This document shows, in pieces, positions 16,419 to 25,672 of a DNA stretch of 64,000 bases. A model generated the notes under the pieces. That model was not told the origin of the DNA and made no database searches. It saw only the letters and a program-made list of their open reading frames with translations. How positions within the stretch are numbered: the stretch's first letter is position 1; each line of letters opens with the position of its first letter. The DNA is from Burkholderia cepacia (GTDB lineage Bacteria; Pseudomonadota; Gammaproteobacteria; Burkholderiales; Burkholderiaceae), in NCBI RefSeq assembly GCF_001039005.1, contig NZ_LDWR01000066.1, positions 1-64,000 on the forward strand. Reading direction: 5' to 3'. The position numbers and the translations under genes were made by a program.

Positions 16419-16817
16419 ATGAAGGCATGGCTCGTTGCACTGGCCGTCGCGGCCGGCATGACCGGCGCGCAGGCTGCGTCGTTCGACTGCGCGAAGGCGT
16501 CCACGTTCGTGGAGCGCGAAATCTGCGGCAATCCGGCGTTGTCGCGTCTCGACGATGCGCTCAACGCGGATTACAAGCACGTCGTCGACGATTTCGCCAA
16601 TTATCCGGTCGAGGATCCGCCCGAATATCACCAGTTCGTCGCGAGCCAGAAGGTATGGCTGAAGGCGCGCAACCGCTGCACGACGACGCAGTGCCTGATC
16701 GACAGTTACCGCAAGCGCATCGACGTGTTGTGCGGCCAGATCGACGTACCGGTGGAAAGCGACCGCGCGAAGTGCCGCAGCAACGGCGGTCTTGGCGGAC
16801 TCGAACTCGTCCACTGA
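16419..16817 (+). CDS. Exported LprI-type (lysozyme inhibitor-like) protein
   Basis: 132 residues. A signal peptide (about 1-20, ending AQAAS) precedes the LprI N-terminal domain: FDCAKASTFVEREICGNPALSRLDDALNADY, WLKARNRCTTTQC and the C-terminal cysteine in DVLCGQ. The paired cysteines (Cys24, Cys36 and those in RNRC and TTQC) are typical of this periplasmic family, whose namesake inhibits lysozyme. The ATG at 16419 starts the signal peptide directly. Function here is inferred from family only. Confidence 0.8.
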   Translation: MKAWLVALAVAAGMTGAQAASFDCAKASTFVEREICGNPALSRLDDALNADYKHVVDDFANYPVEDPPEYHQFVASQKVWLKARNRCTTTQCLIDSYRKRIDVLCGQIDVPVESDRAKCRSNGGLGGLELVH

Positions 16818-16898
16818 GCACCGGGACGAAACACGGGCCGGCGTCGACATCGACATCGGCGACACGCATTCGCGCGCAGCACGCGGAGCGTCTGCTAT

Positions 16899-18092
16899 CT
16901 ACCACCCGATCCGGTGCTTCTCCTCCGTCTCGCGATGGCGCCAGTCGTCGTCCGCGTGCAGGTACTGGCTCGTCGTCGTGAGCGATGCGTGGCCGAGGTT
17001 GTCGCGTACGAGCCGCAGGTCGACGCGGCCGTCGGCCATATGCGAGCCCGCGCTGTGGCGCAGCCAGTGCGCGGACGCCTGTTCGAGCACGCGCGCCTGT
17101 TCGTCGCCGGCCGCGCCGTTCGCGCGCAGCCGGTCGGCCGCGTGCTGGAACACCTGCTTGACGATCCGGTGCAGCGCCGCACGCGTGAGCGGTTTGCGCG
17201 CCTGGCCGACCGGCAGCACGAGCGGCGTGGGCTCGCCGTCGGACGGCAGCGCGGGCAGGCCGTGCGCGCGCCGGTAGCGCGACAGCTCGGCCATCATTTC
17301 GTCGGTGGCCGGCACGAGCCGCTGCCGGCCGCCTTTGCCCGTCACGTCCAGCCACCAGCGGTCGTGCCCGTTCGCGTCGCGCCGGCAGAAGAACTGGCCC
17401 ATCGTCGTGTCGGCCGCTTCGGTGATGCGCAGCCCGCCGAGATACAGCAGCGTGAACAGCCAGCGCGCGCGATCCGCATGGAAGCATGCACGCGCGTCGT
17501 CGCGCGGCATCGCGGCGATCGCGTCCTTGACCGACTGCCACAGCGGTTGCCCGAGATGGCGCGTGACGCGCGGCGCGGGCCGGCGTTGCCGCTGCCGCGA
17601 CAACGCGAGTGGATTGCCGGCCAGATAGCCGGCCTGCACGAGCCACGAGAACATCACGTTGAGGATCACCAGCGCCTGCCGCTGGCTGGCCGCCGACAGC
17701 GGCCCGTAGAACGGCCGCCAGCGCGGATCGTCGCGCGGATGCTTGCGGCCGCCGTTCGCGCACCACAGGTCGGCCGGCGCGGGCGCGAGCAGGAACTGCC
17801 TGTAGACGACGAGATCCTCGTGCGTGAGCGACGACAGCGGCTTGCCGCATGCGATCACGGCCCACAGCAGCAGGCGCTCGGCTTCCTTGCGGTAGTTCTG
17901 GAACGTGGTCGGCGTATCGACGAAACGCGCGAGCCATGCGCGCACGGCGTCGAGGTCGTTGGTCGCGGCAATCTGCGGGTGCGCGCTGCTCGAGCGGTTG
18001 GTGCCCGCGCGTCCGTCGAGCGCGGCCGGCACGGTCAGCGTATCGATCGGCAGCGGGCGCAGCGCGGCGTCGGACGGAACGGGTGAGGTCAT
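16899..18092 (-). CDS. Tyrosine recombinase/integrase family protein
   Basis: 397 residues. An N-terminal SAM-like core-binding region (about 47-155) is followed by the catalytic domain with the complete set of residues: Arg222 (GGLRITEA), Lys253 (TGKGG), His342 and Arg345 (HWLRH), His368 (LGHASL) and Tyr377 (SQYLH). It should be able to cut and rejoin DNA. No tRNA, attachment-site repeat or phage gene is seen nearby, so its substrate is unknown. The start at 18092 is preferred to the longer frame because upstream residues look non-protein-like. Confidence 0.88.
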   Translation of the reverse strand: MTSPVPSDAALRPLPIDTLTVPAALDGRAGTNRSSSAHPQIAATNDLDAVRAWLARFVDTPTTFQNYRKEAERLLLWAVIACGKPLSSLTHEDLVVYRQFLLAPAPADLWCANGGRKHPRDDPRWRPFYGPLSAASQRQALVILNVMFSWLVQAGYLAGNPLALSRQRQRRPAPRVTRHLGQPLWQSVKDAIAAMPRDDARACFHADRARWLFTLLYLGGLRITEAADTTMGQFFCRRDANGHDRWWLDVTGKGGRQRLVPATDEMMAELSRYRRAHGLPALPSDGEPTPLVLPVGQARKPLTRAALHRIVKQVFQHAADRLRANGAAGDEQARVLEQASAHWLRHSAGSHMADGRVDLRLVRDNLGHASLTTTSQYLHADDDWRHRETEEKHRIGW

Positions 18093-18279
18093 GCGGAGGG
18101 TGGCGCAGTGCGTGCCGCGCGGGCGTGGTCGGGCGGACGAACGCAGCGCGACGAAGCGTATCGGGAAGCGCTGATGGTACACGATCGTCATGCGGTGAAT
18201 CGGTCGTCGACGGCGCTCGCTAGACCGGCAACATGAGCGGCATGACTGCGCGACGAACGTATCGCGCGGCACGAACGCG

Positions 18280-19455
18280 TCACCCCAGCGACAGCACGCT
18301 ATTCAACAACGTTCGCACGAGCGTCGCCTGCCGCGTCACCCCCGTCTTCGAAAAAATCGCGCGCAAATGCGAGCGCGCGGTGTTCTTGCTGATCGCGAGT
18401 TCGTCGGCCGCTTCCTCGAGCGTCTGCCCGTTGACGAGCGCGAGCGCCAGCGCGGTTTCGGCCGGAGTGAGGTCGAACAGCTTGCGCACGATGTCGTGCG
18501 ACGCCTGCGACTTGCGTTCGGCATCGCGGATGAACACCGCGCACGCCGGCCGGCGCGGATTGTCCTCCGACCATTCGCTCAACGGCACCGCGCGGATCAG
18601 CACGCCGAGCCGCGGCTTGCCGGACGGGCGCGGCACCGCGATCGCCTGCACGACCGACGGCACGCCGCCCGCGCGTTCCGCGAGCACCTGGCGGATCAGC
18701 TTCTGCAGCTTGCGGTCCTCCAGCGGATACGACGCTTCGAGCGCGCCGCCGCGCACGCGCAGGCCGTCGCATTCGGCGAAGATCTCGTCCGCGACGGAAT
18801 TGGTCTTCATGATCGTGCCGCGCTCGTCGAGAATCGCGGTGCCGACGAGCATGCGGTCGATCGTGCTCGCATACAGCGTGCGCTCGGATTCGACCATCCC
18901 GAACTTCGCGTGCAGCCGCACCGCGCGCTTCAGATGCGGCAGCAGCGCGTTGCAGGCGGCCTTGTCGGTCGCGGAGAACGCGGCGCCGCGATGCGAACGG
19001 CACACGCGGAAACGGCATTCGACGCCGTCATGCGTGCGCAGGTCGGCGCCCATCAGATAACCGACGTCGAGCGGTTTCAGGAACTCGGCATACATCGCGC
19101 TGTTGCGCCAGACGCCGACGCCGAGCAGCTCGTCGACGGTGACGACGCGATCGGTCGGCAGGTTCACGAACGGATCGAGCGCGTAATAGTAGTTGTTGTA
19201 CGACGCGACACCCGGCAGCGGCGCACTGTGGTCGGACGCATTGATCATCAGCCCCGCATGGCCGCTGGCGGGCCAGCGCAGGATCATCGTCACGTAGTTC
19301 GCATGCAGATGCGCGCGGATCTGCTCCAGCGCGCCGCCCCACGGCACGTCTTCCAGCGGGCCCTCGTAGATTCTCGTGAGCAGCGCGTCGAATTGCTCGA
19401 GCGTCAGTTTCGATTGGGCAAGGTGCGGCGGAAGGGCCGCGGGCGCCGTGGTCAT
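18280..19455 (-). CDS. LuxR-type helix-turn-helix regulator with N-terminal sensor region
   Basis: 391 residues. The C-terminus is a LuxR DNA-binding domain (about 325-388, LTPAETALALALVNGQTLEEAADELAISKNTARSHLRAIFSKTG). The first 300 residues form a sensory region containing a PAS-like part (GTAILDERGTIMKTNSVADEIF). AGGAGA lies before the ATG at 19455. It is divergent from a DUF4377 lipoprotein gene. Known steroid regulators TesR/TeiR of Comamonas are also LuxR-type, and this gene lies 3.7 kb before the steroid cluster, but no other evidence links them. Confidence 0.82.
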   Translation of the reverse strand: MTTAPAALPPHLAQSKLTLEQFDALLTRIYEGPLEDVPWGGALEQIRAHLHANYVTMILRWPASGHAGLMINASDHSAPLPGVASYNNYYYALDPFVNLPTDRVVTVDELLGVGVWRNSAMYAEFLKPLDVGYLMGADLRTHDGVECRFRVCRSHRGAAFSATDKAACNALLPHLKRAVRLHAKFGMVESERTLYASTIDRMLVGTAILDERGTIMKTNSVADEIFAECDGLRVRGGALEASYPLEDRKLQKLIRQVLAERAGGVPSVVQAIAVPRPSGKPRLGVLIRAVPLSEWSEDNPRRPACAVFIRDAERKSQASHDIVRKLFDLTPAETALALALVNGQTLEEAADELAISKNTARSHLRAIFSKTGVTRQATLVRTLLNSVLSLG

Positions 19456-19683
19456 TCGGGTTGTCTCCTGTTGCGGCCGCCCGGTCGCAAGGCGCCCGGC
19501 GTGCACGTGCGGACCGCCGGCGGCGAGGCGCGCGGCTGAACCGGAACACGGTAACGTGTCGGCGTGCGCGCCACATCGCACGAATGAGGGGGGTGATTCG
19601 CTTCTCTTCTGTAAGCTATTTGTTAACTTTCTCGCCGCGCGGGCCGTCTAATCGGCCCTCTAACGCTCCCAGAGGAACATCAG

Positions 19684-20064
19684 ATGATTCGCCAATCCAG
19701 AACGCTGCTCGGCGCGGCCGTCATTGCCGGCAGCACGCTCCTCGCCGGATGCCAGACCAACGCGGCCGTCACGGCCTCGAACGCGGCCCGCCCGGCCGAC
19801 GGCCGGCCGGTGACCAGGACCGTCTATGTCGCGCCGCAATCCGCGCGCTGCACGGGCGTCGCGCCGATGGAATGCCTGCAGGTGCGCAGCAGCCCGAGCG
19901 AGCCGTGGAGCCTGTGGTACGCGGGCATCGAAGGTTTCGCATACCAGCCTGGTTACCTGTACACGCTCGAAATCGACGAATACCCCGTCGTGCAGCCGCC
20001 GGCCGACGGCTCGTCGATCCGCTGGGTGCTCAAGCGCGTCGTCGAGCGCCGCCAGGCGAACTGA
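19684..20064 (+). CDS. DUF4377 lipoprotein
   Basis: 126 residues. The lipoprotein signal ends LLAGC (Cys23). The DUF4377 domain follows, with VYVAPQSARCTGVAPMECLQVR, then WSLWYAGIEGFAYQPGYLYTLEI and the C-terminal WVLKRVVERR. This domain is found in exported proteins, often beside META-domain or HslJ-like proteins; its activity is unknown. It ends 9 bases from the convergent MFS gene. Confidence 0.82.
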   Translation: MIRQSRTLLGAAVIAGSTLLAGCQTNAAVTASNAARPADGRPVTRTVYVAPQSARCTGVAPMECLQVRSSPSEPWSLWYAGIEGFAYQPGYLYTLEIDEYPVVQPPADGSSIRWVLKRVVERRQAN

Positions 20065-20073
20065 CGGCCGCGC

Positions 20074-21462
20074 TCACACGGACGGCCGCGACGCCACCGC
20101 ACGCGGCGGCGCGGCCGTATCGATCCGCCGGAACACGACGGACGACAGCAGCGTGACCACGCCCATGCACGCGAACGACAGCATGAACCCGTGCGCCATC
20201 GAGCCCCAATAGGCGGCGAACAGGTTGACGAGGCCGCCGCCGATCGACACGCCGAGCCCCATCGCCAGCATCTGCATCATCGTGAACAGGCTGTTGCCGC
20301 TGCCGGCGTCGGCATGCGACAGCCCCTTGAGCGTCACGCCGTTCATCGCCGCGAACTGCATCGAGTTCGCGGTGCCGAACACGATCAGCAGCACGATCTC
20401 CAGCACCGGCGCGGGCCGCGCCGACACCAGCGCGAACCCCGCAATCGCGCAACCGACGATCCCCGTATTCACGACGAGAAACGCCGCGTAGCCGAAGCGC
20501 TTCACGAGCGGCGCGATCCAGCGTTTCGCGATGACGCCCGCGATCGCGGCCGGCAGCATCATCAGCCCCGACTGCAGCGGCGTATAGCCGAGCTGCACCT
20601 GCATCAGCAGCGGCAGCATGAACGGCACCGAACTCGTGCCGATCCGGCACAGCAGGTTGCCGAGCAGCCCCGAACCGAAGTTCGGCTCGCGGAACAGCCC
20701 GAGCCGGAACAGCGGCTGCGCGCGCCGCCGCGCGTGCGGCAGGTACGCCAGCGCGCTCGCCAGCCCGAGCACGGCGAGCCCGGCCGCCCAGGCGGCGCGG
20801 TGCGCGGACATCGGCGGGTCGATCGCGAGCGACAGCGCGATCATCGCGACCGACAACAGCGCGCAGCCGACGAAGTCGAACGGCGGCGGCTGCTTGGCCT
20901 GGTCGTGCGGCAGGTAGCGCTGCACGGCGACGTAGCCGACGACGCCGACCGGCACGTTGACGATGAACACCCAGTGCCATGAAATCGCCTGCGTGAGCCA
21001 GCCGCCGAGCGTCGGCCCGACGATCGGGCCGAGCTGGCCGGCGATCGACACGAATGCGATCGCTGCGACGTACTGTTCGCCCGGCACGCGGCGCAGCACG
21101 GCGAGCCGCCCGATCGGCAGCAGCATCGAGCCGCCGATACCCTGCACGGCGCGCGCGACGACGAGCTGGCCGAGCGTATGCGACGCCGCGCAGCCGATCG
21201 ACGCGAGCACGAACACGAGGATCGCGACCGAGAACACGCGGCGCGTGCCGAACCGGTCGGCGAGCCAGCCGGACGCCGGCGTGAGCATCGCCATCATCAG
21301 CGTGTAGGCGACCACGACGGGTTGCATCGCAAGCGGCGACGCGTGCAGGCTTTGCGCGATCGAAGGCAGCGCGGTGTTGACGATCGTCGTGTCGAGCGAC
21401 TGCATGAAGAACGCAGCGGCGACGATCCAGAGCAGCACGGAGTGAGTGGGTTCCCGGGACAT
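20074..21462 (-). CDS. mdtD: MFS multidrug exporter of the DHA2 family, MdtD-like
   Basis: 462 residues with 14 predicted spans. It follows E. coli MdtD in many stretches: LWIVAAAFFMQSLDTTIVNTALPSIAQSL, PASGWLADRFGTRRVF, RAVQGIGGSMLLPIGRLAVLRRVP and SWHWVFIVNVPVGVVG. DHA2 members export drugs or metabolites with proton antiport. The gene is divergent from a LysR gene that probably controls it. The ATG at 21462 is chosen by fit to the family N-terminus. Confidence 0.88.
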   Translation of the reverse strand: MSREPTHSVLLWIVAAAFFMQSLDTTIVNTALPSIAQSLHASPLAMQPVVVAYTLMMAMLTPASGWLADRFGTRRVFSVAILVFVLASIGCAASHTLGQLVVARAVQGIGGSMLLPIGRLAVLRRVPGEQYVAAIAFVSIAGQLGPIVGPTLGGWLTQAISWHWVFIVNVPVGVVGYVAVQRYLPHDQAKQPPPFDFVGCALLSVAMIALSLAIDPPMSAHRAAWAAGLAVLGLASALAYLPHARRRAQPLFRLGLFREPNFGSGLLGNLLCRIGTSSVPFMLPLLMQVQLGYTPLQSGLMMLPAAIAGVIAKRWIAPLVKRFGYAAFLVVNTGIVGCAIAGFALVSARPAPVLEIVLLIVFGTANSMQFAAMNGVTLKGLSHADAGSGNSLFTMMQMLAMGLGVSIGGGLVNLFAAYWGSMAHGFMLSFACMGVVTLLSSVVFRRIDTAAPPRAVASRPSV

Positions 21463-21591
21463 GGCGAAATGGGTGGTGCGAAAGCCCGGCGCGGGCGGCG
21501 CCGCTGCGCGGTCGCGCGGCGCCTGCCGGTCTACAAGCGCTCGATGGTACCGATTCCGATGGTCATCGGGAAGCCGCCTGAAGACATTGAC

Positions 21592-21614
21592 TGTCATCGT
21601 TTATGCCGATGACA
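21592..21614. promoter_or_regulatory. Dyad between MdtD-like and LysR genes, candidate operator
   Basis: TGTCATCG-N7-CGATGACA is a perfect 8-base dyad that ends 7 bases before the LysR start. A related GGTCATCG element lies about 30 bases away, toward the exporter. This suits a LysR protein that represses itself and controls the divergent exporter. Confidence 0.45.
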
Positions 21615-21621
21615 ATGCGGG

Positions 21622-22482
21622 ATGCTCAATCCCGTCTGGCTCAAGACGTTCGCGACCGTCACGAACTGCCGCAGCTTCACCGAAGCAGGCCGGCAGCTCG
21701 GGCTCAACCAGTCGAGCGTCAGCGAACACATCCGTCGCCTCGAAGAGAGCGTCGGCCGGCGGCTGTTCGTGCGCGACACGCATTCGATCGCGATGACGGC
21801 CGACGGCGAGGCGCTGCTCGTGCATGCGAACGTAATACTGCAGGCGCTGAACCGCGCGGAATCGCAGTTCCGCAAGCCGCGGCTGCAGGGGCGCGTGCGT
21901 CTCGGCGCGTCGGACGATCTCGCGCTCGTCGCGCTGCCGGACGTGCTCGCGGCGTTCCGCGCCGCGCACCCCGACGTTGCGCTGGAGATCACGACCGGCA
22001 TGACGAGCCGGCTCTACGAACTGATGGACGCGGGCGCGCTCGACCTGATGGTCGGCAAGCGGCGACTCGGCGAGCGGCGCGGCACGCCGTTGTTGCGCGC
22101 GCGGCTCGAATGGGTCGCGCGGCCCGGCACCGTCGTCGATCTGGAGCGGCCGCTGCCGCTCGTGCTGGTCGCCGAGCCGAGCGTCACGCGCGCGGTCGTG
22201 CTGAATGCGCTCGCGGAAAAGGGGATCGGCTGGGAGGTCGTCTGTTCGAGCAGCAGCCAGCCGGGCTGCATCGCGGCCGCCCGTGCCGGGCTGGGGCTCA
22301 CCGCGACATCCCAGTATCTGTCGGCGCGCGGCCTGGCGCCGCCCGTGAACGGCGACGGGCTGCCCGTGCTGCCCGACGTCGAATTCATCGCGCTGGCCGC
22401 GAAGCGGCTCAGCCAGCCGGCCGGCACGCTGCTCGAACTGCTGGAGACCAGCGACCTGCGCGCATCGGGCGCGGACGCATAG
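21622..22482 (+). CDS. LysR-family regulator of the divergent exporter
   Basis: 286 residues. The N-terminal winged helix-turn-helix (about 1-60, GRQLGLNQSSVSEHIRRLEESVGRRLF) precedes a LysR effector domain. It is divergent from the MdtD-like gene, separated by 159 bases that carry a strong dyad. The ligand is unknown. Confidence 0.88.
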   Translation: MLNPVWLKTFATVTNCRSFTEAGRQLGLNQSSVSEHIRRLEESVGRRLFVRDTHSIAMTADGEALLVHANVILQALNRAESQFRKPRLQGRVRLGASDDLALVALPDVLAAFRAAHPDVALEITTGMTSRLYELMDAGALDLMVGKRRLGERRGTPLLRARLEWVARPGTVVDLERPLPLVLVAEPSVTRAVVLNALAEKGIGWEVVCSSSSQPGCIAAARAGLGLTATSQYLSARGLAPPVNGDGLPVLPDVEFIALAAKRLSQPAGTLLELLETSDLRASGADA

Positions 22483-22551
22483 CGCGCCTGCCGCGTCTGC
22501 CGCACCTGCCACGCGTGATCCGCGCGCATCCGGTGCCCGCACCGCGCATCG

Positions 22552-22902
22552 TCATGCCGACCGTTTCTGCGAAATCACGAGCAGCGCGCCGTTCTTGTCC
22601 TCCAGCACCGCGCGAAATTCGTGCGGCCCGGCCTGCACGGGCACGCGCACCGATGCGCCGGCCTTCACGACCCGCGCCATCGCCGCATACAGATCGTCGT
22701 CCTCGTCGACGCGCAGCGTGAGCGCCGCGCGCTCGACGATCTGCTCGTCGCCGGCCACCAGCGCGATCGTCAGCGGGCCGCCGTCGAGCGCGCAATAGCG
22801 GTCGCCGTCGCGGAACTTCACGGTCAGGCCCAGCCCGTCGACGAACAGCGGCAACGCCGTGTCGATGTCGTCGACCGGATACAGCAGCATCGATACCTTC
22901 AT
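22552..22902 (-). CDS. VOC (glyoxalase-like) family protein
   Basis: 116 residues, the length of a single VOC domain: MKVSMLLYPVDDIDTALPLFVDGLGLTVKFRDGDRYCALDGG at the start and EFRAVLEDKNGALLVISQK at the end. Members are metal-dependent or binding proteins. It is convergent with the LysR gene and divergent from the steroid operon, 260 bases before that operon's first gene. A link to steroid metabolism is possible but not shown. Confidence 0.75.
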   Translation of the reverse strand: MKVSMLLYPVDDIDTALPLFVDGLGLTVKFRDGDRYCALDGGPLTIALVAGDEQIVERAALTLRVDEDDDLYAAMARVVKAGASVRVPVQAGPHEFRAVLEDKNGALLVISQKRSA

Positions 22903-23084
22903 CCCGGATCTCCCTTGTCTTGATGTGGGCGGCGTGCAATGCGCCGCCGCTCGATGCTAGCGCGCCGTTCGCGCGCTCACGCAGTCCGATCGGATGACCG
23001 TGAAACCCCTCTGTCCCCGCAGGCATGCCGTTACTCCAAACAGACGATGCCCGCGCCCGCCCGCGCGCCGACACTCCCATTCGT

Positions 23085-23103
23085 GGACCGTCGCTATTGG
23101 TCC
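23085..23103. promoter_or_regulatory. Inverted repeat upstream of the first steroid operon
   Basis: GGACC-N9-GGTCC lies about 60 bases before the start at 23163, in the 260-base divergent region. It could be an operator, but it is short and I did not find a second copy before other cluster genes. Confidence 0.25.
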
Positions 23104-23162
23104 GTATCGTGCGGGCGGGCCGCACGACCCCGACTCGTCCAACAAACATGGAGACGCACGCA

Positions 23163-24302
23163 ATGAAGTTTTCCCTCATCTACGAAGCCCAGACCACCGA
23201 CGCATCGCGCGAGGGCGACCACCGGGTGTTCAAGGAGACGGTCGAACAGGCGCTGCTCGCCGAGCAGGTCGGCTTCGACACGATCTGGTGCGTGGAGCAC
23301 ACGTCGCTGACCAACTATGCGCACATGAGCGCGCCGGAAACCTTCCTTGCGTACCTGGCCGGCCGCACGACGCGCATCGGCCTCGGCCACGGCGTCGTGT
23401 GCCTGCCGCCGGCGATGAATCACCCGATCAAGGTCGCCGAGCGCGTCGCGCTGCTCGACATCCTGTCGGGCGGCCGCGTGCACTTCGGCGTCGGCAAGGG
23501 CGGCAGCCAGCAGGAAGCGGGCGCGTTCGGCTACGACCTCAACGAACTGCAGCCGATGATCGACGAGTCGATGTACCTGGTGCCGAAGATGTTCGTGCAG
23601 GACGAGATCGAGCACGACGGCAAGTACATCAAGATCCCGAAGCGCCCGATCCACCCGAAGCCGTTCCAGGATCCGCACCCGCCGATGTATCTCGCGTGCA
23701 CGAACACCGACGCGCTGCTGCGCGCCGGCCAGCGCGGGATGGGCGCGCTGGTGCTCGGTTTCGGCGGCCCCGACGAAGTCGCGAAGAAAAACGCGGTGTA
23801 CCGCGAAGCGTGGGCGAACCGCAAGCCGGAAGACCAGGTCGGCTTCCGCCCGACCCAGCACCTCGCGGCGCTGTGCCCGACGGTCGTGATGGCCGACGGC
23901 CAGGCGGCCCGCAAGATCGGCATTCGCGGCCAGCGCTATTTCATGGAATCGCTCGCGTACTGGTACACGGGCGGCGAGCGGCCGGACCCGGCGAAGTGGG
24001 GCGACGACCTCGTGCAGGCCGACACCGGCGAGATGGTGATCCGCTCGCGCTTCGCGTCGGAGGAAGTCGTCGTGAACTTCGCCGATCCGGCGCTCGCGAT
24101 GATGAACCCGAACCACGCGTACGGCACGGTGGACGACTGCATCGGCTACGTCGGCCGCCTGCAGGAAGCTGGCGTCGACGAAGTGCTGTTCCTGTGCCAG
24201 ATGGGCACGGTGCCGCATGAAGCGCAGATGGAGACGATCCGCAACATCGGCGAGCACGTGATCCCGTTCTTCAACAAGGAGAAGGAACGGGCCTGCGCGT
24301 AA
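23163..24302 (+). CDS. Luciferase-like (LLM class) flavin-dependent oxidoreductase
   Basis: 379 residues with the bacterial-luciferase TIM-barrel pattern: AEQVGFDTIWCVEHTSLTNY, GVVCLPPAMNHPIKVAERVALLDILSGGRVHFGVGKGG and PPMYLACTN. LLM enzymes use reduced FMN for monooxygenation. It is the first gene of the steroid operon. Mycobacterial cholesterol clusters also carry LLM genes, but none has a clear step in ring degradation, so its reaction is unknown. Flavin could come from the reductase at 27430. The ATG at 23163 is chosen because GGAG lies about 10 bases upstream; an in-frame ATG at 23148 also exists. Confidence 0.82.
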   Translation: MKFSLIYEAQTTDASREGDHRVFKETVEQALLAEQVGFDTIWCVEHTSLTNYAHMSAPETFLAYLAGRTTRIGLGHGVVCLPPAMNHPIKVAERVALLDILSGGRVHFGVGKGGSQQEAGAFGYDLNELQPMIDESMYLVPKMFVQDEIEHDGKYIKIPKRPIHPKPFQDPHPPMYLACTNTDALLRAGQRGMGALVLGFGGPDEVAKKNAVYREAWANRKPEDQVGFRPTQHLAALCPTVVMADGQAARKIGIRGQRYFMESLAYWYTGGERPDPAKWGDDLVQADTGEMVIRSRFASEEVVVNFADPALAMMNPNHAYGTVDDCIGYVGRLQEAGVDEVLFLCQMGTVPHEAQMETIRNIGEHVIPFFNKEKERACA

Positions 24303-24320
24303 GGCCGGCCGCGCCGCGCC

Positions 24321-24340
24321 CGTCGTCCCTTCGGACGATG
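24321..24340 (+). other. Hairpin in the gap before hsaA
   Basis: CGTCGTCC-CTTC-GGACGATG forms an 8-base stem (one G-T pair) in the 166-base gap between the LLM gene and hsaA. It has no T-run. It may mark a processing site or a separate hsaA promoter region. Confidence 0.3.
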
Positions 24341-24468
24341 CGGCGCGGGCGCGCGACGCCGACCATCGGCGGCAGGACCCATCGCTCGCGGCGCGGGCCG
24401 CGACGAACAACTTTGAGAGAGACCGGAGCAGGCGCCGCGGCGCACGCTCCGTTCCACAGGAGACATTC

Positions 24469-25662
24469 GTGCATCGCGACAACGATACGAACGCACTGGC
24501 CGCCACGCTGATCGCCCGGGCCGAGGCGCTTGCGCCGACGCTGGCCGGCCGTGCCGCGCAGGCGGAAGCGCAGGGCCGCATCCCGGCCGAGACGATCGCC
24601 GACATGCAGGCCGCCGGCTTCTTCAAGGTGCTGCAGCCGAAGCGCTACGGCGGCTACGAGCTCGATCCGCAGACCTTCTTCGACATCCAGATGGCGCTCG
24701 CGCGCGGCTGCATGTCGACCGCGTGGGTGTACGGCGTCGTCGGCGTGCACAACTGGCAGCTCGCGCTGTTCGACGAGCGCGCGCAGCAGGATGTGTGGGG
24801 CAACGACCCGGCGACGCTGATCGCGTCGACCTACATGCCGGTCGGCCGCGTGACGCCGGTCGACGGCGGTTTCCGCCTGTCGGGCCACTGGAAGTTCTCG
24901 AGCGGCAGCGAACTGTGCGAATGGGTGTTCCTCGGCGCGCTGGTGCCGGCAGCCGTTGCCGGCCAGCCGCCCGAATACCGGACCTTCCTGCTGCCGAAAT
25001 CCGACTACCGGATCCAGCAGGACTGGGACGTGCTCGGCCTGCGCGCGACCGGCAGCCACGACATTGTCGTCGACGACGTGTTCGTGCCCGCGTACCGCAC
25101 GCACAAGGCGATCGACGGGATGATGGGCACGAGCCCCGGCCTCGCGGTGAACGATGCGCCGCTGTTCAAGCTGCCGTTCGCGCAGATCTTCGTGCGCGCG
25201 GTGTGCACGTCGTGCATCGGCGCGCTGCAGGGCGCACTCGACGATTTCACCGGCTATGCGGCGACGCGGGTGTCCGCGAACAGCGGCGCGAAGACGACCG
25301 ACGATCCGGGCGCGCAGAACGCGTGCGCGAACGCGGCCGTCGCGATCGATGAGATGAAGGTGGTGCTCAAACGCAATTTCGCCGAACTGATGGCATCCGT
25401 CACCGGCGGCCCGGCCGTGTCGATCGAGCGCCGCGTGCATTTCCGCTACCAGTCCGCGCAGGTCGCCGAGCGCTGCGCGCAGGCCGCGAACGCGCTGCTG
25501 CGTTACGCGGGCGGCAACGGCATCTACCACCGCAATCCACTGGTGCGCCGCTTCCTCGACCTGCACGCGGCCCGCGCGCACTACGCGAACAACGTGGACC
25601 GTTTCGGCCAGAACCTCGGCGCCGTGATGCTCGGCCGCGAGAACACCGACTTCTTCATCTGA
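24469..25662 (+). CDS. hsaA: 3-HSA hydroxylase oxygenase, HsaA type
   Basis: 397 residues of the acyl-CoA-dehydrogenase-like flavin monooxygenase fold. It closely follows M. tuberculosis HsaA as I recall it: GVHNWQLALFDERAQQDVWGNDP, then SGHWKFSSGSELCEWVFLGA and DWDVLGLRATGSHDIVVDDVFVP. HsaA hydroxylates the phenol ring of 3-HSA to the catechol 3,4-DHSA using reduced flavin from HsaB, whose gene lies two further on. The start is a GTG at 24469 with ACAGGAGA upstream. Confidence 0.88.
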   Translation: MHRDNDTNALAATLIARAEALAPTLAGRAAQAEAQGRIPAETIADMQAAGFFKVLQPKRYGGYELDPQTFFDIQMALARGCMSTAWVYGVVGVHNWQLALFDERAQQDVWGNDPATLIASTYMPVGRVTPVDGGFRLSGHWKFSSGSELCEWVFLGALVPAAVAGQPPEYRTFLLPKSDYRIQQDWDVLGLRATGSHDIVVDDVFVPAYRTHKAIDGMMGTSPGLAVNDAPLFKLPFAQIFVRAVCTSCIGALQGALDDFTGYAATRVSANSGAKTTDDPGAQNACANAAVAIDEMKVVLKRNFAELMASVTGGPAVSIERRVHFRYQSAQVAERCAQAANALLRYAGGNGIYHRNPLVRRFLDLHAARAHYANNVDRFGQNLGAVMLGRENTDFFI

Positions 25663-25672
25663 CGAGGCCGAG

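Noticed and set aside
23094..24626. A 510-codon minus-strand frame opposite the LLM gene
   Set aside because: It covers a well-supported gene on the other strand and has a shadow-like composition.
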